This document shows, piece by piece, positions 1-9,892 of a DNA stretch of 64,000 nt. Numbering within the stretch: position 1 is the first letter of the stretch; each line of letters begins with the position of its first letter. Both the position numbers and the translations under genes were made by a program. The DNA lies in contig CAUYUJ010000670.1 of assembly GCA_963575745.1 (NCBI GenBank), positions 297,666-361,665 of the forward strand, read 5' to 3'. This DNA is from Prorocentrum cordatum. Taxonomy: Eukaryota; Sar; Dinophyceae; Prorocentrales; Prorocentraceae. The notes under the pieces are model-generated. The model ran no database searches. It saw nothing but the letters and a program-made list of their open reading frames with translations, and was not told where the DNA came from.

Positions 1-1755
1 AGAGCTGGTGGGGCAACTGACCAGACTTGGCGCGAAATGATTTTTACGGCCGTCGGCAGACCTCGTTGACCATCGATCTCGCCACTCGTATCCACATCTC
101 CACAAGTTATGCTAACCATGCCCTCCCCATTTCGCGCCCAGTCTGGTCGGGCGCGCCATCAGCCATACAAGTCGACTAACAACCCATCAAATCGAAACAT
201 CACGGCACATAATAAACCAACAAAACAACCTGACTGAACACGCGATCGACTCACGTCAGACCGAACTCGACCGCCGCATGCACGATAAACTGGGGAGGGC
301 GTTGAAACGGTTCCGCGAGGATCGGCCGAAAGAGACCGCCAAGTTCAAAATGAAAATCGAACATACATCAGGTGCGTGGTCCGAAATAACCAGGCACTGA
401 AATATTCTACATCCACCACGTATCCTATCATCCTGCTCCCCCTTGCCCACCTCTCGCGTCCACTCAGGGTGCCAACCCTCGACGATGCATCACTGCATCG
501 TCAACGCGCGCGTTGACGGTCTGATACTCCTGCACGGTGTGATGCTTCGTGTAGGTTTGGTGCGCACGTGTGGCGCTAGGTGGGGGAAACGGGGGTGATG
601 GTAGACATGGTGGGTAACTACTTGCGGGGCGCCTTGTCATTTTCAGCCACAGTGCCCAAAACCTGTTCAAGCTCGGCGTTCACCGCAGTGGCGGGGGGGA
701 CCTCCTGGCTGTCAACCCTTTCGCATCTAGCAACTCGTGCCCTCCCCGCCCGACCGAACCTGACGAACCATAGTCGGATGACGACGCAGCGTTGCCAGAC
801 CTTTTCGCCCCATACGGGGCCTGGGCACAGCTGAACACCGCATGTACGCCGCATTCGCGGCCGAACACTGAAGCAATAACGGACAAGGGACGAGCGGGCG
901 GAACGGTGAAGAATAGAGAATGACTACATGATCGGGAGGTCGCGGCATCGTCGGAAGGAAGGGAGCTGGGCGACAACAAGGCGAGGAGAACGATGAAACT
1001 AAACAGATCAACAGGGGGACGCAGATGGTAGGGACGATGCGAAGAAAAGAATACGCCATGGCGGGAGGGCGACGCGGATGATAATGATGGGGACAGAACG
1101 CAGGATTGCGCGAACGAAGCAAACGGGGAGGTTAAATGGCGGAGAACGGGATGCTATGACGAGGGAGTTTCCTCCTCCCGCCACGTTCCCTTCCCCCCTT
1201 GTCTTCGTCAATCTTATCATTATCAGTGCCTCCTGGCCCGTCTTATCGACGCCTCCTCTACGCCTTCCCCAACTTCGCCCCCCCCCCATCGCGTCAACGC
1301 ATATGGTTGTCAATGTAACGTAAACGTGCGGTATGGCATGTATCAGTGCGTTGATTATTTACCATGGCAACGTGTTGCGCGTGCTCGGGCCCACCGCACC
1401 GCCGAAGATGTGCTTACTTTGTAACATATCCTTAAACGTATTACGTAATGGCATATCCATATAACGACGGGTGATATGCCATGTTGCACGATTGCGGGGA
1501 ACGTCGCACCATATCTTGCTTACGCTGGCTAAACTAAGATTAATGTACGTTCGTCATTAAATCTTCCAGTCATCATTGCACGTCCCTTCGTAGTTATAAT
1601 CGATGTTGCATATTGCGCGGCTGAAAAGTGGCGCGGTGCACGCCGCGCGCGCGCAAAACAACGCTTGCGCTGCGTTTATCTTGCAGTTTCATCAGCGCAC
1701 CCAAACCCGCAGCTAAACGATATTATACTACAGCTAAAAAAAAAGCTGTTCGTAC
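1..1755. other. non-coding stretch, no gene recognised
   Basis: No open frame here has convincing protein-like composition. The stretch goes from mixed composition to a relatively AT-rich part (about 1,320-1,620) just before the retroelement relic. The only structure seen is the inverted repeat at 19-148, listed separately. Confidence 0.6.
19..148. repeat. inverted repeat, 21-bp arms
   Basis: The 21 bases at 19-39 (beginning GACCAGACTT, ending GCGAAATG) are the reverse complement of 128-148 with one mismatch (20/21), around an 88-base spacer. The arms could form a hairpin or be the ends of a small 130-bp non-autonomous element. I see no clear target-site duplication. The left flank is only 18 bases long, so this cannot be settled here. 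Confidence 0.7.
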
Positions 1756-1767
1756 TTGCCGGCTATT

Positions 1768-2873
1768 TTTAAGCTGTTTGAGACCTCTGGGGAGAGCTAT
1801 CATGCCCCTGATCGATACTGGCCATTGGAGGGCCCGCCGACGCGCTTGCCGGTGATGAAGCACATCGAGAGAGGCGGCGGAGACCCAAGGCTATGGCTAG
1901 AGCTCTGGGCGCGAACCAAGCAGGTAGGTTTGCATGACAGAGTGATGCACGAGCTGACTTGTCTGGTCGTGGTGTTCTACGCATCGACGTTCGACCAGTG
2001 GAATGCGCCCGCGCCAGCCAGCTTCGAGGCGCTGTCGCGACGCGCCCAGACCATCCTGAACGCCGACAGGATCCCGGGGCGGGCCCCGGACAGGCAGATG
2101 GCTCGGTTCTGCAGCGGAGCGACGGCGGCAGTGGATGTCAGGGCCGAAGAACTGAGGCAGAACAACGCCAGGCGTGCCATGCAAGGACGAGATCGATTTG
2201 GAGACGGGGGCCCAACGTGTGCGAGGGCCCCCAGGGGCGGGCAGCGGCTCTGGCGCCGACGACGTGCCCGAGGGCGAGTCCGGCGCGGGGCCCAAGGGTC
2301 ACGGTCGGGGGCGCAGCGGCGGCCGGCGAGGCGGCAAGGCCGAGATCGCCAGGGAGTGGGCCCCCCCTCGGCGCGCAGCTGTCGCGGCCTGGTGCTGGGC
2401 GCCTGCCAGCTTCTCGCGGCAAACGTCATCTGCCCCCTCGGCCCTTGCCGCGTCTGGAGGCGCCGCAGACAGCGCGTGGAGGCGGGCGCCCCCGTCGCGG
2501 GCTGCGTGGCCGCCACTTGCACATCAAGCTGGTCGACGGAGCGCTCGACGCCCGGAACTGGCTTGCGCGGGCGGCCGGCTCGCAGGCAGTCGGCCGCGGC
2601 GGCGACGTGGACATCCGCAGCGAGGTGACTGCGCGCATCGATGGACTGGCGCGAGCCCAGGAGCCGCCGCCTGACGCGCCCTCGCCGAGGGAGGCCTGCC
2701 TTGAGTTGCTCCGAGGTCGCGGCTCATATGATGGGCTGGGCCAGCCGAACATAGCCCCCTTCCACCTCGGGCTCGTCTCGCTGGCGGAGAGCACCCAGGC
2801 CGCCCTGCGCCTGGAACAGCTGTTTTGGGAGGTTGTGGAAGGTTCGAGAGCGGGCGCGGCGTGGTGTCCCTGA
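1768..2873 (+). pseudogene. gag-like N-terminal region of the retroelement
   Basis: The first frame (1,768 to about 2,175) reads FKLFETSGESYHAPDRYWPL and continues through a helical, Trp- and Leu-rich stretch (LWARTKQVGLHDRVMHEL, FYASTFDQWNAPAPASFEAL). The sense frame then shifts; a Gly/Arg-rich linker (GKAEIAREWA) follows at 2,190-2,370. A third frame from about 2,517 to 2,873 carries DARNWLARAAGSQAV and GQPNIAPFHLGLVSLAE. The last motif matches, in my memory, the segment just before the RT domain in dinoflagellate YR elements. No zinc knuckle was seen. Function is inferred from position only: a structural or nucleic-acid-binding part of the element. Dead copy because of frameshifts. Confidence 0.6.
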
Positions 2874-3039
2874 TGTTGAACGCCTCCGGCACGACGACCC
2901 AGCGCGGCCTCAGTCTGACCCCGCGCTCACGTAGGGCAGGCGGCTGCTGGTTCGTTTGCTGGTGAGGCTGCATCCGACGGGCATGCCGCCATATACATCG
3001 GAGCCCGTTGATTTTGCCCAGACCTTCGTCTAGAAGAAG

Positions 3040-3750
3040 GGCAGACAGAAGATGGGGGTGATTGCAGATGCGCGCGGCCAACCAGCGGCTGCTTCCCCCA
3101 CCTCGCGTGGACCCGCTGATGGCGGGGAGCGCGTCGCTCCTCGGGGTGGTCGTGGACGACGGCCCCTGTCTGCTCGAGGCCTCGAGCTAGGTGTTGGCGA
3201 TGTGGCGAAGTGCTTCCACGGGATGGCGATGCTGGCTTGGATTAGCCCGCTGTGCGCCTTCCCCGCCCTGTCGGTCAACGAGCTTCGCTTGGGCTCTCCC
3301 GAGGCAGTTGAGGGCCGCGTGGCAAGCAGCGGCGACATGGTATATCCGCGTTGCCGCGCCCTGCCTGTGAGGTGCTCGTGGTCCCTGTGCCGCAGCCAAA
3401 ACGCCAGCGCGAATCTAGCTCGGCGGTGCAACTTCGCCGCGGGCGGCCCGTCTGGCCACCGACCGCGGCGAGCCCGCGGTCTTCAGGCTGGGCGACTCAT
3501 GCGAGCAGAGTCTCTGGCGCGGAACCTTGGGTTTATCGGCCAGGGCTCTGACGCGGCCAGGAGGGCGCCGGGCCACAGGGTGGAGGCGTTTAACACGACG
3601 AGGCTGGACAACCATGAGGTGAAGCTCTTCTAGTCGAAGGAGTCGGCCCTCGGCGTCTTCGTGGAATGCGAACGCCTCTGCGCGGCGACCACCAGCAAGC
3701 GGCGCTGTCGCTCGGAGAGGGCGTTGGCCTGCGCGCTGCAGCGAGGCGAA
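3040..3750 (+). pseudogene. reverse transcriptase domain, broken
   Basis: RT-like landmarks appear in order: KKGRQKMGVIADAR (3,033-3,075, the family's 'KKNGKLRLIIDARRAN' region), after a one-base slip ANQRLLPPPRVDPLMAGSAS, then GVGDVAKCFHGMA (about 3,190), GDMVYPRCRALPVRCSWSL (3,331-3,390, equivalent to the LPMGWSWAL strand) and NLGFIGQGSDAARRA (about 3,520-3,560). The last should follow the catalytic YVDN-type motif, but the sequence has LARN there, so the catalytic Asp is gone. Frameshifts and a TAG at 3,631 also break it. It would have copied the element's RNA into DNA; this copy cannot. Confidence 0.72.
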
Positions 3751-3751
3751 G

Positions 3752-4170
3752 CTGTCAGGCTGGGGCCTGGAGTGCCTCCTGGGCCACTGCGCCAATGCGG
3801 GTCCGGGCAGGCGCGAGGTGCTCAGCGTTTTCACCGCCTGCTGCGCGTTCGCGCAGGCTAAGTATTGGGGGCGGCAGGAGATGTGTGCGTCGATGCGCGA
3901 GGAGCTCTGCTGCTTCCGGGGCCTCCTGGTTTTCCTTTCCAGCGACTGGGCGTTGCCCTGGAGCCGCTGCGTCGCGTCGTCGGACGCGTCCCAGAGCGGC
4001 TTCGGCGCCGCCTCCACCATGATCGACGCCAGGGGGGTCGCGCGGGTCGGGCGCGTCGCCGAGCGGGGCCGATTCCGTCTGGACCTGGAGCCGGCGCCGC
4101 GCCCGCGCGCCGCACAGCGCCGGCGCGCCGCGCAGCGCGCGGGTTCGCGGGTGAACCGCAGGAATTTACA
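3752..4170 (+). pseudogene. RNase H domain of the retroelement
   Basis: This continuous frame reads WGLECLLGHCANAGPG, RREVLSVFTACCAFAQAKYW, SMREELCCFRGLLVFLSSDW and VASSDASQSGFGAAS, then GRVAERGRFRLD. The SDAS block (about 3,981-3,992) is the usual first catalytic Asp segment of RNase H following an RT connection domain. The order and wording match dinoflagellate YR elements as I recall them. It follows the broken RT after a frame change near 3,750. Past about 4,130 the frame decays into Arg/Ala-rich sequence. It would have degraded the RNA strand of the RNA:DNA hybrid. Confidence 0.68.
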
Positions 4171-4854
4171 ATTACAGCCAAGCCTGAATATCGCGAATAT
4201 TGCCTCACCAGCGAAACGTGAACGTCATGACTCACATCAACAGGTACGCCCCTCCAGCCAGTCCCGCTCCCGTCGGTGGCCTTGAGGCTCGTGGCCGCGG
4301 AGCGGGCCTCAGCCGCGATTCGGGGCCGGGCCCGCAGCCGCCGCCCATGCCGCCCCGAGCGGCTTGTCGGCAGTGAGGCCCCCGGCCGCGCCGACGCCGA
4401 CGCCCCGGGCGAGGGCGCGCGCATTGTCGGCGGCCCCGAAGCAGGCGGGCCGCGCGTCGGCGCAACCGCGGCGGGGGCGGCCGGGCGGCCCGTGAGCCGA
4501 CGGGCGTCGGACAGCCCGCCCCCGGCTGCTGCGCCGGCAGGAGCCCGGGCGCCGGAGCAAGCGGCGGCGGCCTTGCCCGTGCCAGCGAGCGGCGACTTCG
4601 CCGGGCGGCCCGACGGTCGTCGGCGGAAGCGCTCGCCCTCGTCGAGCACTGGCACCGCGTCCGTCAGCGAGGGCTCCAGCGCCATGCGCCTGCGGACGCT
4701 GCTGGATCGCTCCAAGTCGCGCCTCCGTAGGTGCCTCGAGGGGGCCATGGGGGCGAGGATGGGCGGTCTGGCGCCGCTGGAGAGGCGGGCTGTGGCGCGG
4801 CCCGTGCGCGCAGAGCACGGGCTAGGGGGCGCCGGCCCAGGCAGCGCGCGGACT

Positions 4855-5147
4855 CGAAGGGCAAGGGCATCTATCGCACCGAGCACGGCGAGCTGGACGG
4901 CCTCCTCGCCGAGCATTCCGATAAGAGTTTCTTGGCGTGGGGGCGTCGAGCGGTGCTGAGACCCTGGCGGGCTGGATGCGCCTCCGCCCGGGCTTGAACC
5001 GCCTGGGCCCCAGGCGGCTTCCGCGGGCCTGCCGTGTCCGCTCGGGGCGCTGTTCGGTCTGATGGGCGCTTTCGTGATGGCGGGGCGCCGCGAAGTGGCG
5101 CCGTTCGCGCTGGCCATGCTGAGCACGTACCTCAGGCTAAGACAGCC
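4855..5147 (+). pseudogene. tyrosine recombinase N-terminal region, truncated
   Basis: Short sense pieces in different frames follow a dinoflagellate YR recombinase: ELDGLLAEHSDKSFLAWG (from about 4,889), ETLAGWMRLRPGLNRLGP (about 4,959-5,012) and LGALFGLMGAFVMAGRREV then LAMLSTYLRL (about 5,040-5,139). In intact members TYLRPGE carries the first catalytic Arg of the R...HxxR...Y set. Here the Arg is present, but Pro-Gly-Glu is replaced by Leu-Arg-Gln and the similarity ends. The sequence between 4,170 and 4,855 is Arg/Ala-rich and too decayed to assign. It would have integrated the circular cDNA. Confidence 0.58.
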
Positions 5148-5239
5148 ACTGGGAATTCATAGCACAGGACTGACGCCCCCCGCTCACCGGGTAGATCCGA
5201 TGGCTCGCTTTCCGAGCTGGTTTCGGTAAACGAGCCTTC

Positions 5240-5362
5240 GTGTGCCAAAATGGCTCGCGTGTAGTCGCGAGCCCTCGTGAGCCTCGCATCGGGCTCGCAT
5301 GTCGCTCGCATATAATCGCATATGGCTCGCATGTGCTCGCGCATGTGCTCGCATGCGCATGC
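5240..5362. repeat. short degenerate GGCTCGCATG-type repeat
   Basis: Six to eight imperfect copies of a motif close to GGCTCGCATGTG occur in about 120 bases, ending in GCATGCGCATGC. A 12-base stretch at 5,244 (GCCAAAATGGCT) equals part of the reverse complement of the dinoflagellate spliced-leader core. Given the surrounding GGCTCG repeats this may be chance. Confidence 0.5.
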
Positions 5363-5378
5363 TTAGCATATAATAGGC

Positions 5379-5866
5379 TTCGCGAGGGAAGGAGAGGATG
5401 GGTGGTGGGGGCGCTGGCTCACTCGAGCGGCGGCCCCCCCCTCGCGGAACGGCCTCTGTGGGCAGAGCACCCCCGCGCGGTGCAGGCCACCCCCGCACGG
5501 TGCAGACCTGGAATATGTATACAAGTCATATGAATGCATACATGTATGATAATTATACATAGTTCTGCGAGGGTAAGGAGAGGATGGGTGGTGGGGGCGC
5601 TGGCTCACTCGAGCGGCGGCCCCCCCCTCGCGGAACCGCAACCGAAGCCGTGGCCGCCACCGCCGCCGTGGCACCGCCGCCATGGCCGTGCCCGCCCGCA
5701 GACCCATATCATTATATATACATACATATATATATATATATGTGCACACACATATACACATATGTGTACCTATTTGCATGAATCCGCGAGGGCTGGAAAA
5801 GGATGGGTGGCGGGAGGGCTGGCTCATTTAAGCCTCGGGCGCGGCCCCTTTCGGTTCGAGCGCGGT
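5379..5866. repeat. three copies of a ~75-bp element with inverted ends
   Basis: Copies lie at about 5,379-5,449, 5,563-5,636 and 5,782-5,866. Copies 1 and 2 share almost every base from GCGAGGG, through AGGAGAGGATGGGTGGTGGG and CTGGCTCACTCGAGCGGC, to CCCTCGCGGAA; copy 3 is diverged. Each begins with GCGAGGG and ends with its complement, so the ends can pair. AT-rich microsatellite (5,510-5,560 and 5,705-5,765, runs of TA and CATA) lies between copies. It may be a very small inverted-repeat element or a conserved stem-loop. Confidence 0.7.
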
Positions 5867-5869
5867 TGA

Positions 5870-6640
5870 ACATTTAAGTTAAATAAATGTAAATGTAATG
5901 TAAGTGCGAATTGAAGTTAGCCCATATCATGATACTTCACTCCGGTGAACCTCCCATGAACCCACGAAAATGGCAGCGCCTTCACAGGTCGCTTTGAATT
6001 TCAATTACAATAAGGAGCGCGCGTGCGCTATACAAAGAAGTTGCCTTTTGCACAACAGTTTTTCTTGGTTTGATACATAACATTGCAAAACATCCCCCCC
6101 AGGAACTCACGAAAAAATGACGACGGTTTCGCAGGTCGTAGCCCCCATGCGTGGCGCGGCGATTTGAAATGTATTCGCGTGAGCGGAATTGTGTGGGCCT
6201 CCAGCGTCGCCAGCTGCAGCACGGAGACCTGGCCAGGGGGGGCCATCACCACTCACCCTCATCCCTGTGCCCTCCATTCCTGTCACCATTCCCCTTCCTC
6301 CCCGCCCCCCCCCCCTCCCCCCTCCCTCTCCCTAAAGGAGGGGGGAGGGAGGGAGGGGGACTGAGGAGGAAGGAGGAAGGGAGGGAGGGGGAGGAGGCCA
6401 AGCTAGGTGCGCTCGCGTCAACATCTGACATCCTACCCCTCCTGCCCATCCCTTCCCCTTGCGCTACTTCATTGTCTTCTCACCGAATCGGGCGTCGTAT
6501 CTTACACTCATGCCTAGGAGGAAAAAGAGGGCGACGACGACGAGGAAAACGACGACGACGACGACGACAGGAGGAGGGGATGAGTGGGAATGTTGTCGCG
6601 AGCTCTCACTCCTTCAGGGGGTCGGCGGAATGGTGTGAGG
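5870..6640. other. non-coding, low-complexity stretch
   Basis: No gene recognised. From 6,240 to 6,400 a C/T-rich run is followed directly by a G/A-rich run (CCCTCCCTCTCC ... GGGAGGGAGGGAGGGGG) that could pair with it. A GAC/GAG triplet tract lies at about 6,525-6,570. Confidence 0.5.
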
Positions 6641-6835
6641 ACTGAGGAGGACTGAGGACTCTTAGACTAAGGACTCTGAAAGACCTGAGGACTGAGGACT
6701 CTTAGACGGATGACTTGAAAGATTGAGGACTGGGGACTCTGAAAGACCTGAGGACTGAGTATCCTTAGACTGAAGACGTGGAAGATTGAGGACTGAGGAC
6801 TCTGAAAGATCTGAGGACTTAGGAATGTGAAAGCT
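6640..6835. repeat. tandem repeat, ~63-bp unit built from CTGAGGACT
   Basis: About three imperfect units start with CTGAGGACTGAGGACTCTTA and contain GAAAGATTGAGGACT. The CTGAGGACT core recurs inside each unit. It lies directly upstream of the first convincing coding segment. Confidence 0.7.
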
Positions 6836-6882
6836 CTTACGGACTGACCCCTCCATCCATTCCGTAGCCTGTCTGGCTTTAG

Positions 6883-7731
6883 ATGCATTTTTGTGATTTG
6901 GGCTGCGGCGTGAGCATCACAAGCCCACGCATGAACATTGATTGTGCTAATTTTGGTACCCATCGTGCAGTATTGGAAAGTCTATTCCCATTTCGAAAGC
7001 TAATTCTCACGGACCTGGAAGAGCAACCGCCCCCGCTGGATACGGATGACGAGGATACAAAAAGACTGTATGCTGACAGGTTGAAGTATTCAAAAATATT
7101 GTGCGACCTAGGCGCAAAAGGGCCATGGTACGGCAAATCAGGGTTCAAGGGAGCCGCCGAGTTCCAAACGATCAACGAGATGGGCTATCCAGTCGGTCTA
7201 GTGTTCTGGGGCTCCCCACATTGGGGACAGATTGTGAAAGACGACGGATGCAGCAGAGGGTTTAAGGGTTCTGCAGAATTCAAGACCAATGCATTTGAAT
7301 CGCTATCGTGGCTATGCCCCAATGCTCTCGTCTTAATGACTTTCTCAGAATGTTACAAAACTGAATGTTGGGGGCCGACCTTCAATAAAACTAACGAGGC
7401 CGATTGCCGGGTACAGCGGGAACTCAGAGTCGCCCAAGGATATTTCAGACAATATTCCCCAATCGGCTCCGGCTCAAGATACGTGCGATTGGCAGGCGAT
7501 AAGAAGGTCATGGTTGGGCTTTTAGTGCCGCTCCGCTTCCGGGATGACATTACATATCAAGGGCACATGTGCGACGTCGGAGTCACGATGTACAAAATTA
7601 TGAGAAAGATATCGGAAGGACCTGAGTACGCAGTAGAGGTCGGGGGGCAAACCATCGAGCTGGCGCACGAGCTTTTTCTGGCAAAACAATATCTAGACAC
7701 ATTAGAGTCACAGTGGCCTCCTGCAGCTTGA
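6883..7731 (+). CDS. unrecognised protein, 282 codons
   Basis: This is a clean frame with balanced composition, lower GC than its surroundings and ordinary protein texture (WYGKSGFKGAAEFQTINEMG, VGLVFWGSPHWGQIVKDDG, ALVLMTFSECYKTECWG, ANDELFLAK-like C-terminus). I do not recognise the family. Two similar internal stretches, GFKGAAEFQT and GFKGSAEFKT, suggest a duplicated 45-residue segment. There is no signal peptide or clear membrane segment. The first ATG follows TCTGGCTTTAG, so the start could equally be a 3' splice site and this an internal exon. It is the first of a run of plus-strand coding segments ending at 22,869. The frame ends at TGA 7,729-7,731 (CCTGCAGCT then stop). Confidence 0.6.
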   Translation: MHFCDLGCGVSITSPRMNIDCANFGTHRAVLESLFPFRKLILTDLEEQPPPLDTDDEDTKRLYADRLKYSKILCDLGAKGPWYGKSGFKGAAEFQTINEMGYPVGLVFWGSPHWGQIVKDDGCSRGFKGSAEFKTNAFESLSWLCPNALVLMTFSECYKTECWGPTFNKTNEADCRVQRELRVAQGYFRQYSPIGSGSRYVRLAGDKKVMVGLLVPLRFRDDITYQGHMCDVGVTMYKIMRKISEGPEYAVEVGGQTIELAHELFLAKQYLDTLESQWPPAA

Positions 7732-7784
7732 ATGGTGGTGCGAGCGACGAGTTACTGCAACATTCTGGTGGTGCGTGGTTGGAC

Positions 7785-7995
7785 GCTCGTGCCGAATACT
7801 ATGATGAATGATACTTGTGGAGGTGCAAACTATTCAATGAAGGTGCACACTATTCAATGAATGTGCAAACAGTTCAATGGAGCCCCGAACACTATGATGT
7901 ATGATACCTGTGGAGGTGCACACTTTTCAATGAATGTGCAAAGTATTCAATGAATGTGCAAACTATCCATTGGAAGTGCAAACTATCCAATGGCA
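7785..7995. repeat. ~20-bp tandem repeat (ACTATTCAATGAATGTGCAA)
   Basis: About eight imperfect copies of a 20-21-bp unit lie immediately after the preceding coding frame. A longer motif containing ATGATGxATGATAC and TGTGGAGGTGCA is interleaved twice (7,800 and 7,892). No coding potential seen. Confidence 0.75.
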
Positions 7996-7999
7996 CTGG

Positions 8000-8444
8000 T
8001 GGAATTGTTCAGACCGCTTTCTCGCCCGCGGAAGGAATTGCACATAGCGCTGCTAAGTCTTCCAATTAATGCCTAGCATTTCCAAATCGGCAGCAACGAT
8101 CTGACAAGCAAGCTGGCCAGAAAAAGAGCCACATAACTCCTTGCCGCAACCACCAGTGTTCGAAGGGTGAGAGGGGGGACTTAAAAAACTATGATCCGAA
8201 GGTTTCGCCAGCGAGTTCAACTTCTCAATTTTCTGAGGATGTCTCAGACGAAACGCTTATGTTTAGGATAATGGGTCTTAAACCAGCCTTCTCAACATCC
8301 CACTGTGTCGAGGATGTCTCAGGCGAGAGCGCCATGGTCGAAGATCCGAAGATCGGGCCAGCGATTTCAACATCGCCATTGTGTGCTCCCCCCGTGATGT
8401 GAGTGCCCTCCTTGTGTCCGTTGCTGCTCCTCTCGAGCCCCATG
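8000..8444. other. non-coding spacer
   Basis: No convincing gene. Two related 40-50-base stretches occur (TTCTGAGGATGTCTCAGACGA at 8,231 and GTCGAGGATGTCTCAGGCGA at 8,306), again a local duplication. Confidence 0.4.
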
Positions 8445-8446
8445 GG

Positions 8447-8942
8447 ATCGCGCCCTCGGGGGAGGGCATCGAGGGAGGCGCCATTCGCCACTTCGAAGTC
8501 CGAGCCCCTCGCCTGCCCGGATGTCGCTTCGGATGGCGCTCCTGGGCAATCCCAGGTGCCAATGCGGAGCGGCATTGAGACAGGAGGGGGCATTGAGCCT
8601 CGAATTGGTGAACGGCGCCTTCCTCCCCGGCGGCTCGGCCTCAAGTACAAGTACCCTGCGTGTTTATCATGCGCCCGCCCGCGAGGAGGAGGATGAGGAG
8701 GTGATGAGGAGGAAGAGAAGGATGCATATGACTAATTAGAGGGCGCCCTCAGGGGAGGGCACCGAAGGAGGCGCCGTTTGCCGCTTCGAGGTTCGATCCC
8801 CTCGCCCGCCCAGATGTCGCTTCGGACCGCTTTCCTGGGAAATCCTAGGTGCCAATGCGGAGCGGCATTGGAGCGGGGAGGGGGCATTGGGCCTCGAATT
8901 GGCGAACGGCGCCCCCCTCCCCGGCGGCTCGGCCTTCAAGGG
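8447..8942. repeat. direct repeat, ~200-bp units
   Basis: Unit 1 (about 8,447-8,646) and unit 2 (about 8,740-8,940) are offset by roughly 293 bases and about 85-90 % identical. Both contain GGGGAGGGCA, GATGTCGCTTCGGA, AGGTGCCAATGCGGAGCGGC and CCCCGGCGGCTCGGCC. Unit 2 carries GGTTCGATCCC, which fits a tRNA B-box consensus, but there is no A box at the right spacing. A GA-rich low-complexity run (8,940-9,170) follows. Confidence 0.75.
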
Positions 8943-9241
8943 GGACGATGGTGGCAAGGAGGGGGAGGAGGAAGAGGAGGGGGCATAGGGGCCAGCAGGA
9001 GCCAGTGTGAGGGCTTGAGCGTGACCAGAATTAGGAGGACCGCTAGGAGGAGGACTCAAACTAGGAGCAGGAGTAGGACCAGTAGGAGCAGGAGTAGAAG
9101 CAGTAGGGGAAGGAAGGGGAAGACCAGTAGGAGCATGGGGACCGGCAAGAGCAGGAGCAGAGCATGAGTAGAAGGATCTCCCCCTCCTCTCCTTGTCCTC
9201 TAGCATGCAGGTTCGAGGTCCAGAGGTCTCAGAAAACGCCG

Positions 9242-9526
9242 ATGGCGACGATCTCCAAAAACTTTGATGTCTGGAGGATGTTGTATGAGAGGCACGGACT
9301 ACCCCCCATCGTTATGCGAGCAGGGCCCCCAGATCCGAGGGCGCCAAACACAGGATTCATCGGCCCCATCCTCCCACCGCCCACGCAAGAAGAGATCGAT
9401 GCCGTCAATGGAGCCCCTCGTCAGAGACCTCGTCCCGAGATCATCGAAATCGAGTCCTCCTCCGACGGGGGCCCTATGGACATCGAGCCCTCCTCCGACG
9501 AGTGGGGCCCCATCGACGTCGATTGA
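9242..9526 (+). CDS. short acidic unrecognised protein or first exon, 94 codons
   Basis: The frame begins MATISKNFDVWRMLYERHGL, continues with a Pro-rich middle (GPILPPPTQEEIDAV) and ends in an acidic Ser/Glu/Asp tail (IIEIESSSDGGPMDIEPSSD). The composition looks coding; the family is not recognised. An in-frame start 26 codons upstream is possible, but the MATIS start has a better ATG context and begins where protein-like sequence begins. A C/T-rich spacer (9,600-9,790) separates it from the next segment. It could be an N-terminal exon joined to 9,893-10,561, which I cannot prove. Confidence 0.5.
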   Translation: MATISKNFDVWRMLYERHGLPPIVMRAGPPDPRAPNTGFIGPILPPPTQEEIDAVNGAPRQRPRPEIIEIESSSDGGPMDIEPSSDEWGPIDVD

Positions 9527-9892
9527 TGAGGACCCTGGCCCATGTAGCCTCTTTCGGCTGAGGAAGGCACTGGGGGGCAAGGGAACGCGCAGCCGCCCTC
9601 GGCCCCTTGGATGGAGAGGGGTTGCGGTCCCTTTTCGCTCTGCTCTTCCTCCTTCTCCTCCTCCTTCTCCTCACCGCCCGCGGGTTCCTTGTCCTCCTCC
9701 TCAGGGCCATGCCCCCCCTCCTCCTCCTCGCTGCCCCTCCTCCTGCTTTTCATTACTGCTCCATCGTGCCCAACCCTCCTCGGGACTTCTTCGCCCCTTT
9801 CCCCGAAAAGGGAGGGGCTGGGGTGGGGGATCAGGAGACATGTAGACCAACCAGGGGGCGGGGGGCGGCTCGCGCTGCGGCGTCGGGCGGCC

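Larger units (their letters stand above)
1757..5147 (+). mobile_element. decayed tyrosine-recombinase (DIRS-like) retroelement, 5' part
   Basis: Read across three plus-strand frames, this stretch follows the order gag-like region, reverse transcriptase, RNase H, tyrosine recombinase N-terminal part. That is the arrangement of DIRS-type YR retroelements, a family I recall as very abundant in dinoflagellates. Protein-like segments jump between frames at about 2,175, 2,500, 3,075, 3,440, 3,633 and 3,750, so it cannot be translated as it stands. It stops soon after the recombinase motif ending TYLR at about 5,136. The rest of a recombinase of this type, plus a methyltransferase domain, appears 21.7 kb downstream at 26,866-27,605 on the same strand. 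Recognition is from motif pattern and memory, not a search. Confidence 0.72.

Noticed and set aside
3858-5126. 422-codon minus-strand open frame opposite the retroelement
   Set aside because: The plus strand carries recognisable RT, RNase H and recombinase segments over the same bases; the minus frame is Arg/Pro/Ala-rich shadow sequence.
8740-8830. tRNA gene suggested by GGTTCGATCCC
   Set aside because: No cloverleaf: no A box, no anticodon arm, and the T-arm is off by one base.
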